Shown here: in pieces, positions 27,356-35,261 of the stretch | Numbering within the stretch: position 1 is the first letter of the stretch | Layout of the letters: each line of letters begins with the position of its first letter | Assembly (NCBI GenBank): GCA_027486845.1 | Contig: JAIXOL010000070.1 | Span: forward strand, 1-55,932 | Source of the DNA: Cytophagaceae bacterium | GTDB lineage: Bacteria; Bacteroidota; Bacteroidia; Cytophagales; Spirosomataceae | Reading direction: 5' to 3' | Length of the DNA stretch: 55,932 bases | Made by a program: the position numbers and the translations under genes | The notes under the pieces: generated by a model | The model's input: only the letters and a program-made list of their open reading frames with translations | The model's database searches: none | Told to the model about the DNA's origin: nothing

Positions 27356-28489
27356 TTGAAAATTCTTCTCGCTCCCGATAAATTTAGAGGCTCATTAGAT
27401 GCCCCGCAGGTTTGCGAAGCAATGTCCGAAGGCATTCGCATGGTTTCAACTGAAATCGAAGTTTTAAGCTTGCCAATGGCTGATGGGGGAGAAGGTACTC
27501 TCGACTTACTTTTATGGTATTCTGGAGGAAAAAAACATACAGCAAAGGTTCAAGACCCACTCGGTCGAATGATTGATGCTGAATATGGACTCTCAGCTGA
27601 TAGAAAAACTGCCTTTATTGAGATGGCAACGGCTTCTGGTTTACGTTTACTGAAAAATGAAGAACGAAATCCATTAAAAACCAGTACTTTCGGTACGGGA
27701 GAGTTAATTAAGATTGTTTTAGAAGGCGATGTAGAAAACATTATACTCGGAATTGGTGGAAGTGCCACAACCGATGCTGGAATTGGAATGGCTGCGGCTC
27801 TCGGCTGGCAGTTTTTAGATGAAAATGGTGAACAATTAAGTCCAATCGGAAAAAATCTGATAAAAATAAAAAAAGTCCTTTCCCCAGTTTCTAATCACGG
27901 GTCTCTAGTTTCTATATATGTCGCTTGTGATGTAACCAATCCGCTTTTTGGTGAAAATGGAGCTTCCTATATCTATGGCCCACAAAAAGGGGCGGATGAG
28001 CAAGCAGTTAAAGAATTAGATGAGGGTCTGCAGAATATTTCAATGATTTTTGAAAGAGATTTTGGGAAAAATTATTCATTAATTTCTGGAACAGGAGCAG
28101 CAGGAGGATTAGGATTTGGTTCAATGGCATTTCTGAATGCCGAATTAAAGGAAGGTGTTAAACTATTAATGGATTTTTGTGACTTTGATAAAAAGCTAAA
28201 AGACGTAAACCTCATTATTACAGGTGAAGGAAAAATTGATAACCAAACCTTACAAGGGAAACTCATAAAAGGTATAACTGACCAAGCTAATCACGCTAAA
28301 ATTCCGATAGCTGCTATCTGTGGAACACTCGATGTTTCTCCACAAGAATTACAAGAAATCGGCATTAATTATGCCGCTTCAATCATAAATCGACCAATGA
28401 ATTTGGATGAGGCCTTAAAATATGGATACGAAGGCGTGCGAAATGCCACTTTTTATTTGGTAAATTTGTTGCACAAATCTAATGAGTGA
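27356..28489 (+). CDS. glxK: Glycerate 2-kinase
   Basis: A 377-residue enzyme of the glycerate kinase type 1 family that phosphorylates D-glycerate with ATP. Typical motifs are the N-terminal LLAPDKFRGSLDAPQVCEAM, LPMADGGEGT, GTGELIKIVLEG, IILGIGGSATTDAGIGMAAA and the C-terminal LIITGEGKIDNQTLQGK with IAAICG. The start is TTG: the family almost always begins M-K-I-(L/V)-(L/I)-A-P-D-K-F, which is exactly what TTG at 27356 gives, and no ATG is available there. It follows the mutA subunit by 138 bp. Confidence 0.93.
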   Translation: MKILLAPDKFRGSLDAPQVCEAMSEGIRMVSTEIEVLSLPMADGGEGTLDLLLWYSGGKKHTAKVQDPLGRMIDAEYGLSADRKTAFIEMATASGLRLLKNEERNPLKTSTFGTGELIKIVLEGDVENIILGIGGSATTDAGIGMAAALGWQFLDENGEQLSPIGKNLIKIKKVLSPVSNHGSLVSIYVACDVTNPLFGENGASYIYGPQKGADEQAVKELDEGLQNISMIFERDFGKNYSLISGTGAAGGLGFGSMAFLNAELKEGVKLLMDFCDFDKKLKDVNLIITGEGKIDNQTLQGKLIKGITDQANHAKIPIAAICGTLDVSPQELQEIGINYAASIINRPMNLDEALKYGYEGVRNATFYLVNLLHKSNE

Positions 28490-28590
28490 ATGATAGAGTT
28501 TTGAATGATTGAATAAAACTCTCGTAGTATAAATGTTTTTTCAAAAATATTCACTCATTCAATCAATAAAGCATTCATTCATCAATATCT

Positions 28591-29463
28591 ATGAAAGTAA
28601 CAGGTTTTACAATTATCCGGAATGCCATCAAGTATGATTATCCAGTTGTGGAGGCCATTACTTCGATTTTGCCAATTTGTGATGAATTTGTGGTTGCTGT
28701 GGGAAACTCAGAAGATGGAACTTTAGAGTTGATAAAATCAATCAATTCGGATAAAATTCGTATTATTGAAACCATTTGGGATGATTCTTTACGTAAAGAT
28801 GGAAGAGTTTTAGCCATCGAAACCGATAAAGCTCTTGCAGCCATAAGCGATGATTCAACATGGGCATTTTATATTCAAAGTGATGAAATTGTACACGAAA
28901 AATTTCATCAAGCCATAAAAGATGCAATGATTGAATATAAAAATAATCTTTCAGTTGAAGGTTTGCTTTTTAAATATACCCATTTTTATGGTTCATATAA
29001 ATACGTTGCTGATTCTCGAAAATGGTATAGAAATGAAATCAGAGTCATCCGCCATACTAAAAAAGTTTCGTCTTATCGAGATGCACAAGGTTTCAGAAAT
29101 AACGATAATTCCAAACTGAATGTAAAAGCGATTGATGCTTATATTTTTCATTATGGTTGGGTAAAACCACCGAAAAAAATGACCGAGAAGGTACGAGGCT
29201 TATCTTATTTTTGGCATACCGACCAAGAACTTGATGAGCAACAACCCGCTAATGAAGCTTTCGATTATTCAGGAATTGATTCACTCTCTCTTTTTGAAGG
29301 TACGCATCCAAAAGTTATCCAACCTCGTATCGAATGCATGAATTGGGCTTTTGATTTTGATATTCAGCAGAAAAAATATTCTCTTAAAAATCGTATTCTG
29401 TTGAAAATTGAAGAGTTAACAGATTGGCGGATAGGGGAGTATAAAAACTATAAAATAATTTAA
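28591..29463 (+). CDS. GT2-like glycosyltransferase
   Basis: A 290-residue soluble protein with a GT-A fold. The N-terminus MKVTGFTIIRNAIKYDYPVV and the acidic strand ICDEFVVAVGNSEDGTLELI are typical of family 2-like glycosyltransferases. The metal-binding DXD equivalent appears to be the QSDE segment in AFYIQSDEIVHEKFH. The rest (HYGWVKPPKKM) matches cytosolic transferases annotated as GT2 in Bacteroidota. Donor and acceptor are unknown. It stands alone before the atp genes. Confidence 0.8.
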   Translation: MKVTGFTIIRNAIKYDYPVVEAITSILPICDEFVVAVGNSEDGTLELIKSINSDKIRIIETIWDDSLRKDGRVLAIETDKALAAISDDSTWAFYIQSDEIVHEKFHQAIKDAMIEYKNNLSVEGLLFKYTHFYGSYKYVADSRKWYRNEIRVIRHTKKVSSYRDAQGFRNNDNSKLNVKAIDAYIFHYGWVKPPKKMTEKVRGLSYFWHTDQELDEQQPANEAFDYSGIDSLSLFEGTHPKVIQPRIECMNWAFDFDIQQKKYSLKNRILLKIEELTDWRIGEYKNYKII

Positions 29464-29562
29464 ACAAGATTTGAAAGATTTCAAGACAGACAGGATTATT
29501 TTGGTTGCAATATGCAAATTATTGTAAATCAAATTTTTATCTTGATTCTTTATTTATGAACT

Positions 29563-29772
29563 ATGCAAGAATCTCCAAGAGATAAACAAAATTGGTTTAT
29601 TTTTACCCAAATTGGCCTTCAAATGGCATTGACTATTGGCATAGGCACTTGGGCAGGCTATTGGATTGATGGAAAAATGGCCAATAAAAATCCAATTGCC
29701 ACATTGATACTATCCCTTTTGTCAATCGGTATATCTTTATACAACGTAATCAGACAAATTCCTAAAAACTAA
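29563..29772 (+). CDS. AtpZ/AtpI-family F0F1 ATPase assembly protein
   Basis: A 69-residue membrane protein with two hydrophobic helices (WFIFTQIGLQMALTIGIGTW and IATLILSLLSIGISLYNVI) joined by the short loop GYWIDGKMANKNP, typical of AtpZ/AtpI family proteins. It is the first gene of the atp cluster and starts 11 bp before the next gene. Members help assemble the c-ring or transport Mg/Ca, though this has been shown in only a few species. Confidence 0.85.
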   Translation: MQESPRDKQNWFIFTQIGLQMALTIGIGTWAGYWIDGKMANKNPIATLILSLLSIGISLYNVIRQIPKN

Positions 29773-29783
29773 GTCATCAATTA

Positions 29784-30152
29784 ATGATTCGAACACTCAT
29801 TCTCACAGCAGTATTAATAATTGTATTTTTCTTAGCCAAATATCTTGGACTTGACTATTTATTACACCCAAAGAAGTGGTTAATACTTTGTTTCTTTGTT
29901 GCATTTTCTTTTTTGTTTCATAGAGTCATTGAGTTCGGTTTACGAGAAAAACAGAAAAATTTCATACCCTTTTACCTTTCTACGGTTGTTCTAAGGTTAA
30001 TATTGTGCGTAATATTTATTGGAGTAGAGCTTTACTTAGGGCTTCAACAGCAAGAATTGTTTGTTTTAAACTTTTTTGTACTATATTTATTTTATACTGT
30101 GTTTGAGATTTGGAATTTAAGTCGTAACTTGCGGCAAAATTCAGGAAAGTGA
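29784..30152 (+). CDS. AtpI-like membrane protein of the atp cluster
   Basis: A 122-residue protein with about four transmembrane segments (ILTAVLIIVFFLAKYLGL, WLILCFFVAFSFLFHRVIEF, VLRLILCVIFIGVELYLGL, FVLNFFVLYLFYTVFEIWNL) and a basic C-terminus. Position between atpZ and atpB, and size, suggest an AtpI-type accessory subunit, which is poorly conserved in sequence. Direct homology could not be confirmed by eye. Confidence 0.65.
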   Translation: MIRTLILTAVLIIVFFLAKYLGLDYLLHPKKWLILCFFVAFSFLFHRVIEFGLREKQKNFIPFYLSTVVLRLILCVIFIGVELYLGLQQQELFVLNFFVLYLFYTVFEIWNLSRNLRQNSGK

Positions 30153-30191
30153 TGAATTCACTATTAATTGACCGAATAATTACAGAAAATT

Positions 30192-31256
30192 ATGTTGCGT
30201 AAGATTACAACAAAACTACTACTCGTTACTTCATTATCGTTATTTTCGATAAATTTCCTATTAGCACAAGAAGGACACGAAGCACAACACGAAAACCACG
30301 AAGCTTCTGCTCACGAAGAAGAAAAATTTGATATTGGCAAAATGATTATGCATCACATTTCTGACTCTCACGAGTGGGAATTTGCTCATGGTCTAACTTT
30401 ACCACTACCAGTTATTCTTTACACCAAACAATATGGTATAGAAGTTTTTTCTTCTAAAAGATTTGCTGAAGGAAAGGGAGTTTACAATGGTTATATTAAC
30501 AACCACGAACATATTCATCGTTTAAATCCTCAAGGTGGAATCGACGAGGAAGTACACGTTTGGGATTTATCAATCACCAAAAATGTAGCTTCAATGCTAT
30601 TAAGTGCAGTGATTTTGATAGTATTAATGTCAACAGTTGCGAAAAGTTTTGCAAAAAATCGTGGAAAAGCCCCTAAAGGTATCCAATCATTCATTGAGCC
30701 AATCATCTTTTTTATCCGTGATGAAGTGGTTATACCAAACGTTGGCCCTAAATATGAGAAGTATTTGCCTTATTTACTTACATTGTTTTTCTTTATTTTG
30801 ATAAATAATCTTTTAGGTCTAATCCCAGGTGGAGCCAACCTAACTGGTAATATCACAATAACTTTATTTTTAGCAGTACTTACTTTCTTTATTACACACA
30901 TCAACGCCAACAAACACTATTGGCTTCACTTAGTAAAACCAGAAGGTGTACCAACTTTGATGTTACCTTTAATGTGGGTTGTTGAAATTGCCGGTGTTTT
31001 CATGAAGCCGATGTCATTAACAATTCGTCTTTTTGCAAACATTACTGCTGGTCACATCATCATTTTGAGTTTACTTGGTTTGATTTTCATTTTCCAAAGT
31101 TTTGCCGTTGGTGGAGTCGTAACATTGTTTACATTGTTTATGAATGCCATCGAACTTTTAGTAGCGTTCTTGCAAGCATTTATTTTTACATTGCTTTCGT
31201 CGATGTATATTGGTTCTGCAATTGAAGAACATCACGAAGCAGATCACGGACATTGA
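30192..31256 (+). CDS. atpB: ATP synthase F0 subunit a
   Basis: The proton-channel subunit of ATP synthase in the inner membrane. In this 354-residue protein a signal peptide-like leader (LLLVTSLSLFSINFLLAQ) and a His-rich extension precede the core, as in many Bacteroidota. The core has several transmembrane helices and the essential Arg in SLTIRLFANITAGHIIILSL, plus the conserved LINNLLGLIPGG. The C-terminus is His/Glu-rich (EEHHEADHGH). It is followed by atpE after a 117-bp gap containing hairpins. Confidence 0.95.
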   Translation: MLRKITTKLLLVTSLSLFSINFLLAQEGHEAQHENHEASAHEEEKFDIGKMIMHHISDSHEWEFAHGLTLPLPVILYTKQYGIEVFSSKRFAEGKGVYNGYINNHEHIHRLNPQGGIDEEVHVWDLSITKNVASMLLSAVILIVLMSTVAKSFAKNRGKAPKGIQSFIEPIIFFIRDEVVIPNVGPKYEKYLPYLLTLFFFILINNLLGLIPGGANLTGNITITLFLAVLTFFITHINANKHYWLHLVKPEGVPTLMLPLMWVVEIAGVFMKPMSLTIRLFANITAGHIIILSLLGLIFIFQSFAVGGVVTLFTLFMNAIELLVAFLQAFIFTLLSSMYIGSAIEEHHEADHGH

Positions 31257-31273
31257 TTTTTAGTCCGCAGACG

Positions 31274-31643
<370 letters not shown>

Positions 31644-31689
31644 GAATCACGGGCTATGCCCTCAAGCAAGCAATTATGTGCTATTTGAT

Positions 31690-31725
31690 AACCTGCCCCG
31701 TTCGCATTAGGCGTCGGTGCAGGTT
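31690..31725 (+). other. Hairpin between atpE and atpF
   Basis: AACCTGC (31690-31696) pairs with GCAGGTT (31719-31725), with an inner CGC/GCG stem (31703-31705 with 31711-31713). It lies about 50 bp downstream of atpE in a 240-bp spacer. It may partially terminate transcription or stabilise the upstream atpE message. Confidence 0.55.
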
Positions 31726-31883
31726 TCATAATTTACCCTTGACAATTTTGCTAAAAAATAAAATGGATGTTTGGTTAAGATAATAAATTTTAGAAATAAT
31801 ATATAGTATTCATTTCCAAATTGCCAAATCTTCAAATTATCAAATTAACTCAATTATTACTAATTTTATAATTTTATAATAAC

Positions 31884-32378
31884 ATGGAATTGCTAACCCC
31901 AGCCATTGGTCTGTTGTTTTGGATGGCATTAGTTTTCGGAATTTTAGTTTTCTTCCTTAAAAAATTTGCTTGGCTACCAATCCTTTCTTCATTGAAAGAG
32001 CGTGAGGATTCAATCGAATCAGCTCTTCGTATGGCAGAAGAAACACGTGCTGAAATGGCAAAATTAAAGTCAGATAATGACAAGATTTTAGCTGAAGCTC
32101 GTGCTGAACGCGATAAAATGATTCGTGATGCAAAAGGTATTACTGATAAAATGATTGCTGATGCCAAAGACAAAGCAGTGTTAGAAGGAAATAAAATTAT
32201 TGCTGATGCTCGTGAGGCTATCCAACAAGAAAAAGTTGCAATGGTTTCTCAAATGAAGAAAGATATGGCTAGTTTCTCAATTGAAATTGCTGAAAAAGTA
32301 ATTCGCAGAGAATTGTTAGATAAAACTTCACAAGAAGCATTGGTTTCAAGTTTGATTTCAGAAGCAAAACTTAACTGA
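31884..32378 (+). CDS. atpF: ATP synthase F0 subunit b
   Basis: A 164-residue stator subunit: one N-terminal transmembrane helix (GLLFWMALVFGILVFFLKKF at about 8-28) followed by a long charged coiled coil (KLKSDNDKILAEARAERDKM, IADARE repeats) that reaches F1. Length and layout are standard. It is preceded by a 240-bp spacer with a hairpin and followed by atpH after about 200 bp, an unusually loose arrangement for an atp operon. Confidence 0.93.
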   Translation: MELLTPAIGLLFWMALVFGILVFFLKKFAWLPILSSLKEREDSIESALRMAEETRAEMAKLKSDNDKILAEARAERDKMIRDAKGITDKMIADAKDKAVLEGNKIIADAREAIQQEKVAMVSQMKKDMASFSIEIAEKVIRRELLDKTSQEALVSSLISEAKLN

Positions 32379-32577
32379 TAGTCTTCAAAATAGACTGTTT
32401 AGTAGTTTTAATTACTTTTTGGCAAACATTTCACTATCTTCTTAGGTATTCAATGTTTTGCGAAGTAATTACAAACATTTGCAAAAATTATTTCACAATA
32501 TTTGTTTTATTGAAACACTCGGTTGTAGATTTGTGCTAATCACACTATAAAGCATCCGAGAATTCGCTCAAAATACA

Positions 32578-33111
32578 ATGGCAGACTCAATAGTTGCTTA
32601 TAGATACGCTAAATCATTGTTTGATTTGGCGACTGAAAAAAAAGTCGTTAATGAAGTAAATGACGACATGATTTTGTTTAAAACAGTTTGTGACGAAAAT
32701 CGTCAGTTTTTAGTGGTTTTGGGCAATCCAATTGTTCGTCATCATACAAAACTCGGAATTTTGAAAAAAACTTTCGAAAAGAACGTGCATCCTGTGACTT
32801 TCTCAATTTTCAATCTTTTAACTAAGAAAAACAGAGAAAATCTGATTTATTCCATAGCTGAAGAGTTTGACAAATTGTATAACCTGCAAAAAGGAATTCA
32901 GAAAGTGACTGTGACTAGCGTTACGCCACTGACAGATGCTCAAAAAGCTGAATTCATTAAAATTGTTGGAGGCTCAACTGGTAAACAGATTGTTTTGGAA
33001 GAGAAAGTAAATGAAAACCTCATTGGAGGTTATATCTTAAGTGTAGGCGATACACAAATTGATACTTCGGTTAGAAAGAGATTAAATGAGTTGAAGCTTT
33101 CATTAGCATAA
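32578..33111 (+). CDS. atpH: ATP synthase F1 subunit delta
   Basis: A 177-residue subunit that links the b stalk to the top of F1. The N-terminal helical bundle (VAYRYAKSLFDLATEKKVVN) and the C-terminal LIGGYILSVGDTQIDTSVRK motif are characteristic of the OSCP/delta family. It is the last atp gene in this cluster: a strong terminator follows, and atpA and atpG, which often come next in Bacteroidota, are not found in the window. Confidence 0.93.
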   Translation: MADSIVAYRYAKSLFDLATEKKVVNEVNDDMILFKTVCDENRQFLVVLGNPIVRHHTKLGILKKTFEKNVHPVTFSIFNLLTKKNRENLIYSIAEEFDKLYNLQKGIQKVTVTSVTPLTDAQKAEFIKIVGGSTGKQIVLEEKVNENLIGGYILSVGDTQIDTSVRKRLNELKLSLA

Positions 33112-33175
33112 GCTATTCTGGGAGCTTGCTCGTTATACAAAGTATTAGTTTTCATGGCTATATATTTGAGAAATC

Positions 33176-33200
33176 CCCCGCTCTTTATGCGGGGTTTTTT
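33176..33200 (+). terminator. Intrinsic terminator of the atp cluster
   Basis: CCCCGC (33176-33181) pairs with GCGGGG (33189-33194) with a 7-base loop, followed by six T. A classical terminator 65 bp after atpH. Confidence 0.93.
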
Positions 33201-33302
33201 CTTATAGTAGAATGTAGTTTCGTCCATAAGGAATAGAATAATGTTAATCGACAAATCTACAATCAGTCAATTGACCGTGGATAACTTTATATATTGTAAA
33301 TC

Positions 33303-33342
33303 AAAAACCCTGATAATCTTAGCCTTGATTATCAGGGTTTTT
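33303..33342. terminator. Intrinsic terminator at the end of the pilus-like operon
   Basis: AAAAACCCTGATAAT (33303-33317) pairs perfectly with ATTATCAGGGTTTTT (33328-33342). It can end transcripts from either side; the most likely client is the minus-strand operon whose last stop codon is at 33396. Confidence 0.9.
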
Positions 33343-33395
33343 ATTTTTACAAACTCAAAGCAATAATGTTTGATTTTAAGCAAAGAATATAAAAT

Positions 33396-34097
33396 TTAGG
33401 TAATATTGATTGCTTTTATTTTAAAACTATTAATTAATCTTCGTGAAATCTTAAATGGATGCTCCCCGATTTTTAACTCTGCAAACCTTTTTTTGTTATC
33501 TAATTTAAAAAAACTGATATATTCAATATTGATTATACAGCCTCTACTGATTCGAATAAATGTTGAACTTTGTAGTAATTTATCTTCAAATATGTTTAAT
33601 GTTTCATATACATAAGATATAGAATTATCTTCAAAATAAAGCTCTGTAACACTTCCTACTCGAAGAATAAATTTGATTTTGTCTATTTTAATTTTTTCAA
33701 ATTTTATTTTCTTTTTTTCTGTGATTTCAGCATTGGCATCTAATTGTTCAGCTTCTTTTTTCATATTAACCAATATTTTAAAGGCTAATTTGGTTGATGC
33801 TAAATACTTTTTGTAAACCACATTTTGGACAAAAAGTTTTTCGATACTCTGATCAGAAGAATCAAGAAAGAAGTTTAAGTTTATTATTTTTGATTCATTG
33901 ATTTTTGAAAACTGTGGATATTGCGATAAAAAGGAGTTTATATCGTCTACAAAAGCATACTTTTCCCAGTCTTCTTCACTGTCTTTACAAAGGTACCATT
34001 GATTTTGTTTTTTTTTTAAAAACTGAAAATCATTGATGTTTTCTAAATTTTTATAGTTAATCAGCATAAGTAATTTGTTTTTTATATTAAAAATCAA
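33396..34097 (-). CDS. LytTR-domain regulator with a non-receiver N-terminus
   Basis: A 233-residue protein. The C-terminal about 100 residues (KIKFILRVGSVTELYFEDN, ISYVYETLNIFEDKLLQ, FIRISRGCIINIEYISFFKL, HPFKISRRL) form a LytTR DNA-binding domain: the strand pattern, the F-x-R-I-x-R motif and the terminal I-S-R-R are diagnostic. The N-terminal about 115 residues (from YKNLENINDFQFLKKKQNQW) are not a receiver: no phospho-acceptor Asp pocket or Lys is seen, and I do not recognise the fold. It is the last gene of the pilus-like operon, 26 bp after a subunit gene, so it probably controls that operon. An internal Met (MLINYKN) ten codons in could be the start. Confidence 0.8.
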   Translation of the reverse strand: MIFNIKNKLLMLINYKNLENINDFQFLKKKQNQWYLCKDSEEDWEKYAFVDDINSFLSQYPQFSKINESKIINLNFFLDSSDQSIEKLFVQNVVYKKYLASTKLAFKILVNMKKEAEQLDANAEITEKKKIKFEKIKIDKIKFILRVGSVTELYFEDNSISYVYETLNIFEDKLLQSSTFIRISRGCIINIEYISFFKLDNKKRFAELKIGEHPFKISRRLINSFKIKAINIT

Positions 34098-34123
34098 TGT
34101 GTATTTATATATAAGATTACAAT

Positions 34124-34627
34124 TTATAGCGTATAGGAAATTGTATAATAAACTGTGGTAGTATATGTAGCTGCTGTTTTAAGAACTGATATGCCACTAA
34201 CTTTATAGCTAATTTGTATCGATTGTCTGTTTTTTGTTCCACTAAAGAAGTTTTGGGATGATAGTTGTAGTTCCTGAAAAGCAGATGGTCCATTTGGGTT
34301 TATTGAGGCTCCTGAAGATATGCTACTTCCATCATTAATCTTATTTACCCAAAACCGTAAATTTGTATTAATAGTATTATCGACTCTTGAAACTGATACT
34401 TGCCAACTATTTATGCATGCATCAGCATTTGCGATTGCAACGGTAATGTTGCCTGGTCTATCAATTAAAAGGTCACTATTTCCATAATCTAATCCAATTC
34501 GATTAGTTGGAAAAACAGGAGGGGATTCTAACAAAGAACTTCCAATCAGACTTATAGTTGGACTACACTGAGAAAAAGTATCTATTGCGACACCAAAGAA
34601 AAAAAATAAATACAATATTCGTTTCAT
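34124..34627 (-). CDS. Secreted beta-rich subunit-like protein (minor subunit or tip candidate)
   Basis: A 167-residue protein with a signal peptide ending in DTFSQ. The mature part begins with Cys (CSPTISLIGSSLL) and is dominated by Ser/Thr/Asn beta-strand patterns. A second Cys occurs in ADACINSWQVSVSR, allowing a disulfide. It ends in an alternating hydrophobic strand (TTTVYYTISYTL), as pilin-type Ig-fold domains do. No known domain is recognised. It lies 7 bp downstream of another small secreted gene and 26 bp upstream of the LytTR gene, in the operon of the usher-like protein, so a role as a fibre subunit or tip protein is inferred from context. Confidence 0.6.
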   Translation of the reverse strand: MKRILYLFFFFGVAIDTFSQCSPTISLIGSSLLESPPVFPTNRIGLDYGNSDLLIDRPGNITVAIANADACINSWQVSVSRVDNTINTNLRFWVNKINDGSSISSGASINPNGPSAFQELQLSSQNFFSGTKNRQSIQISYKVSGISVLKTAATYTTTVYYTISYTL

Positions 34628-34634
34628 CTTTTAA

Positions 34635-35147
34635 TTAAGTTATAGTGAATGTAATACTTAAACTTGTATTTCCGGCTCTTAATTGACTGTAATCTGAAAT
34701 TACTAATTCAAATTTTAGATTATACCCATATCCACTGCCTAGACCTGTATAAGATCCGCCAATACCCGAAATTATGACTTGTTGACTACTTGATAAGTTT
34801 ATCGACGAAACATTAGTTCCAGGCGATCCCATCATTCCTGTTGCAGGAGTTATAGTTAGCTTTAATGACATTCCACTAGGTATGCTACCAGATGTGATTT
34901 GAGCTCTAATTGTTCGTGTCACGCCCGAACCAACCGCTGAGGTAAAATTAATAAATTTAAGAATATTATAATTAAATGATACGCCTCCCCCTGCTTGTGG
35001 ATAAGACGTTCCTATTAAATTAAATGCCGAATTATCAGGTGCAAGTGCAATATAAGCAATATCGGGTAAGGCCAAAGACAAAGTGGCTGTCTGTCCAAAA
35101 CAGGCAGTTTGAATTAATATGAATACTATCGATTTAATAAACTTCAT
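34635..35147 (-). CDS. Secreted beta-rich pilin-like protein
   Basis: A 170-residue protein with a signal peptide (FILIQTACFGQ). The mature N-terminus (TATLSLALPDIAYIALAP) has the alternating hydrophobic pattern and the P-x-(I/V)-x-x-I-x-(I/L)-A spacing seen in the two tandem 210-residue proteins (TVNVVIPAVTLINIAS), suggesting a shared fold. The C-terminus (LRAGNTSLSITFTIT) is again an amphipathic strand. Gly/Ser/Thr content is high. It follows the usher-like gene by 114 bp. Function as a minor fibre subunit is inferred from fold pattern and position; no family is recognised with confidence. Confidence 0.6.
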   Translation of the reverse strand: MKFIKSIVFILIQTACFGQTATLSLALPDIAYIALAPDNSAFNLIGTSYPQAGGGVSFNYNILKFINFTSAVGSGVTRTIRAQITSGSIPSGMSLKLTITPATGMMGSPGTNVSSINLSSSQQVIISGIGGSYTGLGSGYGYNLKFELVISDYSQLRAGNTSLSITFTIT

Positions 35148-35261
35148 GTTTGTATAAGAATTATTTAGATTACTTTATAGTCTAATCTTACAAATTCACT
35201 GATAATACCAGCAAATACTATAAAATAATATGTTTATTATCAATTGTTCACCCTTTAATCA

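Noticed and set aside
33243-33277. Half-site GTTAATCGACAAAT followed by a terminator, like the operator-terminator pairs
   Set aside because: The second half-site does not fit the 21-bp period, and the terminator at 33303-33342 is explained as the end of the minus-strand operon.
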